Positions 13,635 through 14,003 of a stretch of 14,003 nucleotides of DNA are shown here, in pieces; the first letter of the stretch is position 1; each line of letters starts with the position of its first letter. Source of the DNA: Bacteroidales bacterium (GTDB lineage Bacteria; Bacteroidota; Bacteroidia; Bacteroidales; P3). Under the pieces are notes generated by a model. The model did no database searches. It was not told where the DNA came from and saw only the letters and a program-made list of their open reading frames with translations. The DNA lies in the NCBI GenBank assembly GCA_004551865.1, contig SFPR01000051.1:1-14003 (forward strand), in the 5' to 3' direction. Made by a program: the position numbers and the translations under genes.

Positions 13635-14003
13635 CCTGAGCAACAAAAAGTTGCTCAGGATTTTGTCATGTCAGATTTTTCACTTAGGCAAAGATAGCAA
13701 TAAAATCCGAGAGACTCACTCCTTTTGGAGGAATATTTCCAATTATGGAGCAATTTGACTCCAGACTCTCATCTGTAATAGACTCAACCCTTGGTTTGAG
13801 ATGCAAGCAGTATGGGTATCAATACAGCGAAATCATCCGTTCGCTAATGAGCGTTTACTTCTGTGGCGGCTCATGTATTGAGGATGTAACTACTCATTTG
13901 ATGCGCCATCTCTCGCTTCACCCGACACTTCGCACCTGTAGTGCCGACACGATTCTCCGAGCCATAAAGGAACTGACTCAGGAAAACATATCATATACAT
14001 CAG
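13635..14003 (+). mobile_element. Left part of an IS1380-family insertion sequence
   Basis: The transposase on the plus strand is recognised as IS1380-family, and the element runs off the window. A perfect 10-base inverted repeat CCTGAGCAAC-AAAAA-GTTGCTCAGG (13635-13659) followed by ATTTTG lies about 110 bases before the transposase ATG. It probably marks, or lies just inside, the left end, and could shield the transposase from outside transcription. The exact end and target duplication cannot be set because the right end is missing. Confidence 0.75.
13745..14003 (+). CDS. IS1380-family transposase, N-terminal part
   Basis: From ATG 13745 the frame reads MEQFDSRLSSVIDSTLGLR and continues with YSEIIRSLMSVYFCGGSC, HLSLHPTLRTCSADTILRAI. 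This is the conserved N-terminus of the Bacteroides-type IS1380 transposase (DDE family). The 86 visible codons end at the window edge, before the catalytic residues. The same frame is open upstream for 19 codons (AKIAIKSERLTPFGGIFPI), which also look like family sequence, but the codon before them is TAG (13685-13687). I infer that the normal start ATG GCA AAG lost one T. Translation would then need the internal ATG at 13745, preceded by GGAGG at 13727-13731. Activity of a copy lacking these residues is uncertain. Confidence 0.85.
   Translation, partial: MEQFDSRLSSVIDSTLGLRCKQYGYQYSEIIRSLMSVYFCGGSCIEDVTTHLMRHLSLHPTLRTCSADTILRAIKELTQENISYTS

Overview
The window looks like chromosomal DNA of a member of the Bacteroidota, most likely Bacteroidales. 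Two promoters match the Bacteroidota vegetative consensus exactly (TTTG, 19 bases, TAnnTTTG). Classical Shine-Dalgarno sequences are scarce. A lysine 5,6-aminomutase operon suggests an amino-acid fermenter of the Odoribacter/Porphyromonas type, and the window ends in an IS1380-family transposase of the kind common in Bacteroides. I cannot name the genus.

Positions 1-6357 look like core genome. On the minus strand, kamD (alpha subunit of lysine 5,6-aminomutase) runs into kamE, of which only the first six codons are present. Upstream of it are a secreted beta-barrel-like protein gene (also minus), a small secreted protein gene (plus), a two-gene plus-strand unit (a small C-terminally anchored membrane protein, then mutL), and a convergent minus-strand D-2-hydroxyacid dehydrogenase. 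A strong stem-loop separates mutL from the dehydrogenase. The intergenic spaces at about 3129-3203 and 6391-6464 each hold four copies of an 11-12 base palindrome-like core (AAACGCCGTTT or its complement). The copies are spaced exactly 21 bases apart and separated by unrelated sequence.

Positions about 6500-13530 look like an accessory block. Every supported gene is on the minus strand and a terminator lies at its downstream end (6499-6540). In transcription order: one or two small unknown genes, possibly one gene broken by a TGA; a HExxH zinc-peptidase-like protein; a DUF2779 nuclease with a Cas4-like N-terminus and a DEDD exonuclease-like C-terminus, broken by a one-base frameshift; a tiny, very hydrophobic membrane protein; a stand-alone ADP-ribosyltransferase (ART) that overlaps a NADAR-domain protein by 4 bases; and an AlbA_2/ATP-binding regulator. 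NADAR proteins are known to remove ADP-ribose from guanine and are known partners of DarT toxins. A PolyVal-type ART translationally coupled to a NADAR therefore looks like a toxin-antitoxin or anti-phage module with a different toxin class. This is the most interesting content of the window.

Positions 13635-14003 are the left end of an IS1380-family insertion sequence. The transposase runs off the window and seems to have lost its usual start codon through a one-base deletion. No rRNA, complete tRNA or CRISPR array was seen.
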